A DNA stretch of 64,000 nt from positions 3,691,001 to 3,755,000 of the forward strand of contig NZ_CP007511.1 of assembly GCF_000818015.1 (NCBI RefSeq). The letters run 5' to 3'. Within the stretch, counting starts at the first letter, position 1, and every line of letters begins with the position of its first letter. Made by a program: the position numbers and the translations under genes. Below, piece by piece: positions 61,460-64,000 of this stretch. Origin of the DNA: Stutzerimonas balearica DSM 6083 (GTDB lineage Bacteria; Pseudomonadota; Gammaproteobacteria; Pseudomonadales; Pseudomonadaceae). The notes under the pieces are model-generated. The model was not told the origin of the DNA and searched no databases. It saw only the letters and a list, made by a program, of their open reading frames with translations.

Positions 61460-64000
<2,541 letters not shown>

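Overview
The window is chromosomal core DNA from a GC-rich gammaproteobacterium, almost certainly Pseudomonas in the broad sense (P. aeruginosa / stutzeri-like). The gene order follows, from memory, two stretches of the P. aeruginosa PAO1 map: nusB-rib-nrdR to oprG-epimerase (about PA4052-PA4069) and ssb-uvrA-katA-ribosomal proteins-rpoBC-tufB-birA-rRNA (about PA4232-PA4280). Here the two stretches abut at about 20.08 kb. I see no insertion sequence, prophage, integron or CRISPR array.

1-4.6 kb: riboflavin synthesis on the minus strand. nrdR-ribD comes first, then an FMN riboswitch and ribE-ribB(X)-ribH-nusB (nusB cut by the window edge). 4.7-6.4 kb: a plus-strand set of a small lipoprotein, a lysine-methyltransferase-like protein and ThpR, with 4-base overlaps. 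6.4-9.2 kb: yedE-yedF, cnoX and a small unknown gene. 9.3-12.4 kb: a predicted Zur-controlled zinc operon (His-rich ZrgA-like protein, ABC ATPase, FtsX-like permease, DUF3299 protein). 12.4-17.3 kb: a six-gene TonB2-type energising operon (DUF3450, TtpC-like, ExbB, ExbD, TonB, TPR) behind a Fur-box-like site, divergent from ompW/oprG, which has an Anr/FNR-like site. 18.3-20.1 kb: two sugar-nucleotide SDR enzymes.

20-26.7 kb: ssb, an MFS exporter, uvrA and catalase. 26.7-56.9 kb: the translation and transcription superlocus, all on the minus strand. In transcription order from high to low coordinate it is secE-nusG, rplKA, rplJL, rpoBC, rpsL-rpsG-fusA-tuf, the S10 operon, the spc operon to secY-rpmJ, and the alpha operon. 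Its sub-operons are separated by recognisable terminators, attenuators and promoters: after nusG, between rplL and rpoB, before rpsL, between tuf and rpsJ, between rpsN and rpsH, between rpmJ and rpsM, and after rplQ. 56.9-58.6 kb: tRNA-Trp, a second nearly identical tuf, and tRNA-Thr, -Gly and -Tyr behind a strong promoter. 58.7-61.1 kb: a SPOR protein, coaX and birA. 61.2-64 kb: the 5S and most of the 23S rRNA gene.

Most genes are well-known families, and I do not claim a wholly new system. The signals most worth a second look are RNA and DNA elements between them: a putative internal promoter plus alternative-fold leader with a U7 tract splitting the spc operon ahead of rpsH; a terminator-like hairpin between the str promoter and rpsL; a perfect 16-bp inverted repeat between tRNA-Thr and tuf; a candidate Zur box before the zinc operon; and adjacent Fur-like and Anr-like sites between the TonB2 operon and ompW. 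RibB carries a GTP cyclohydrolase II-like domain that has lost its zinc cysteines.
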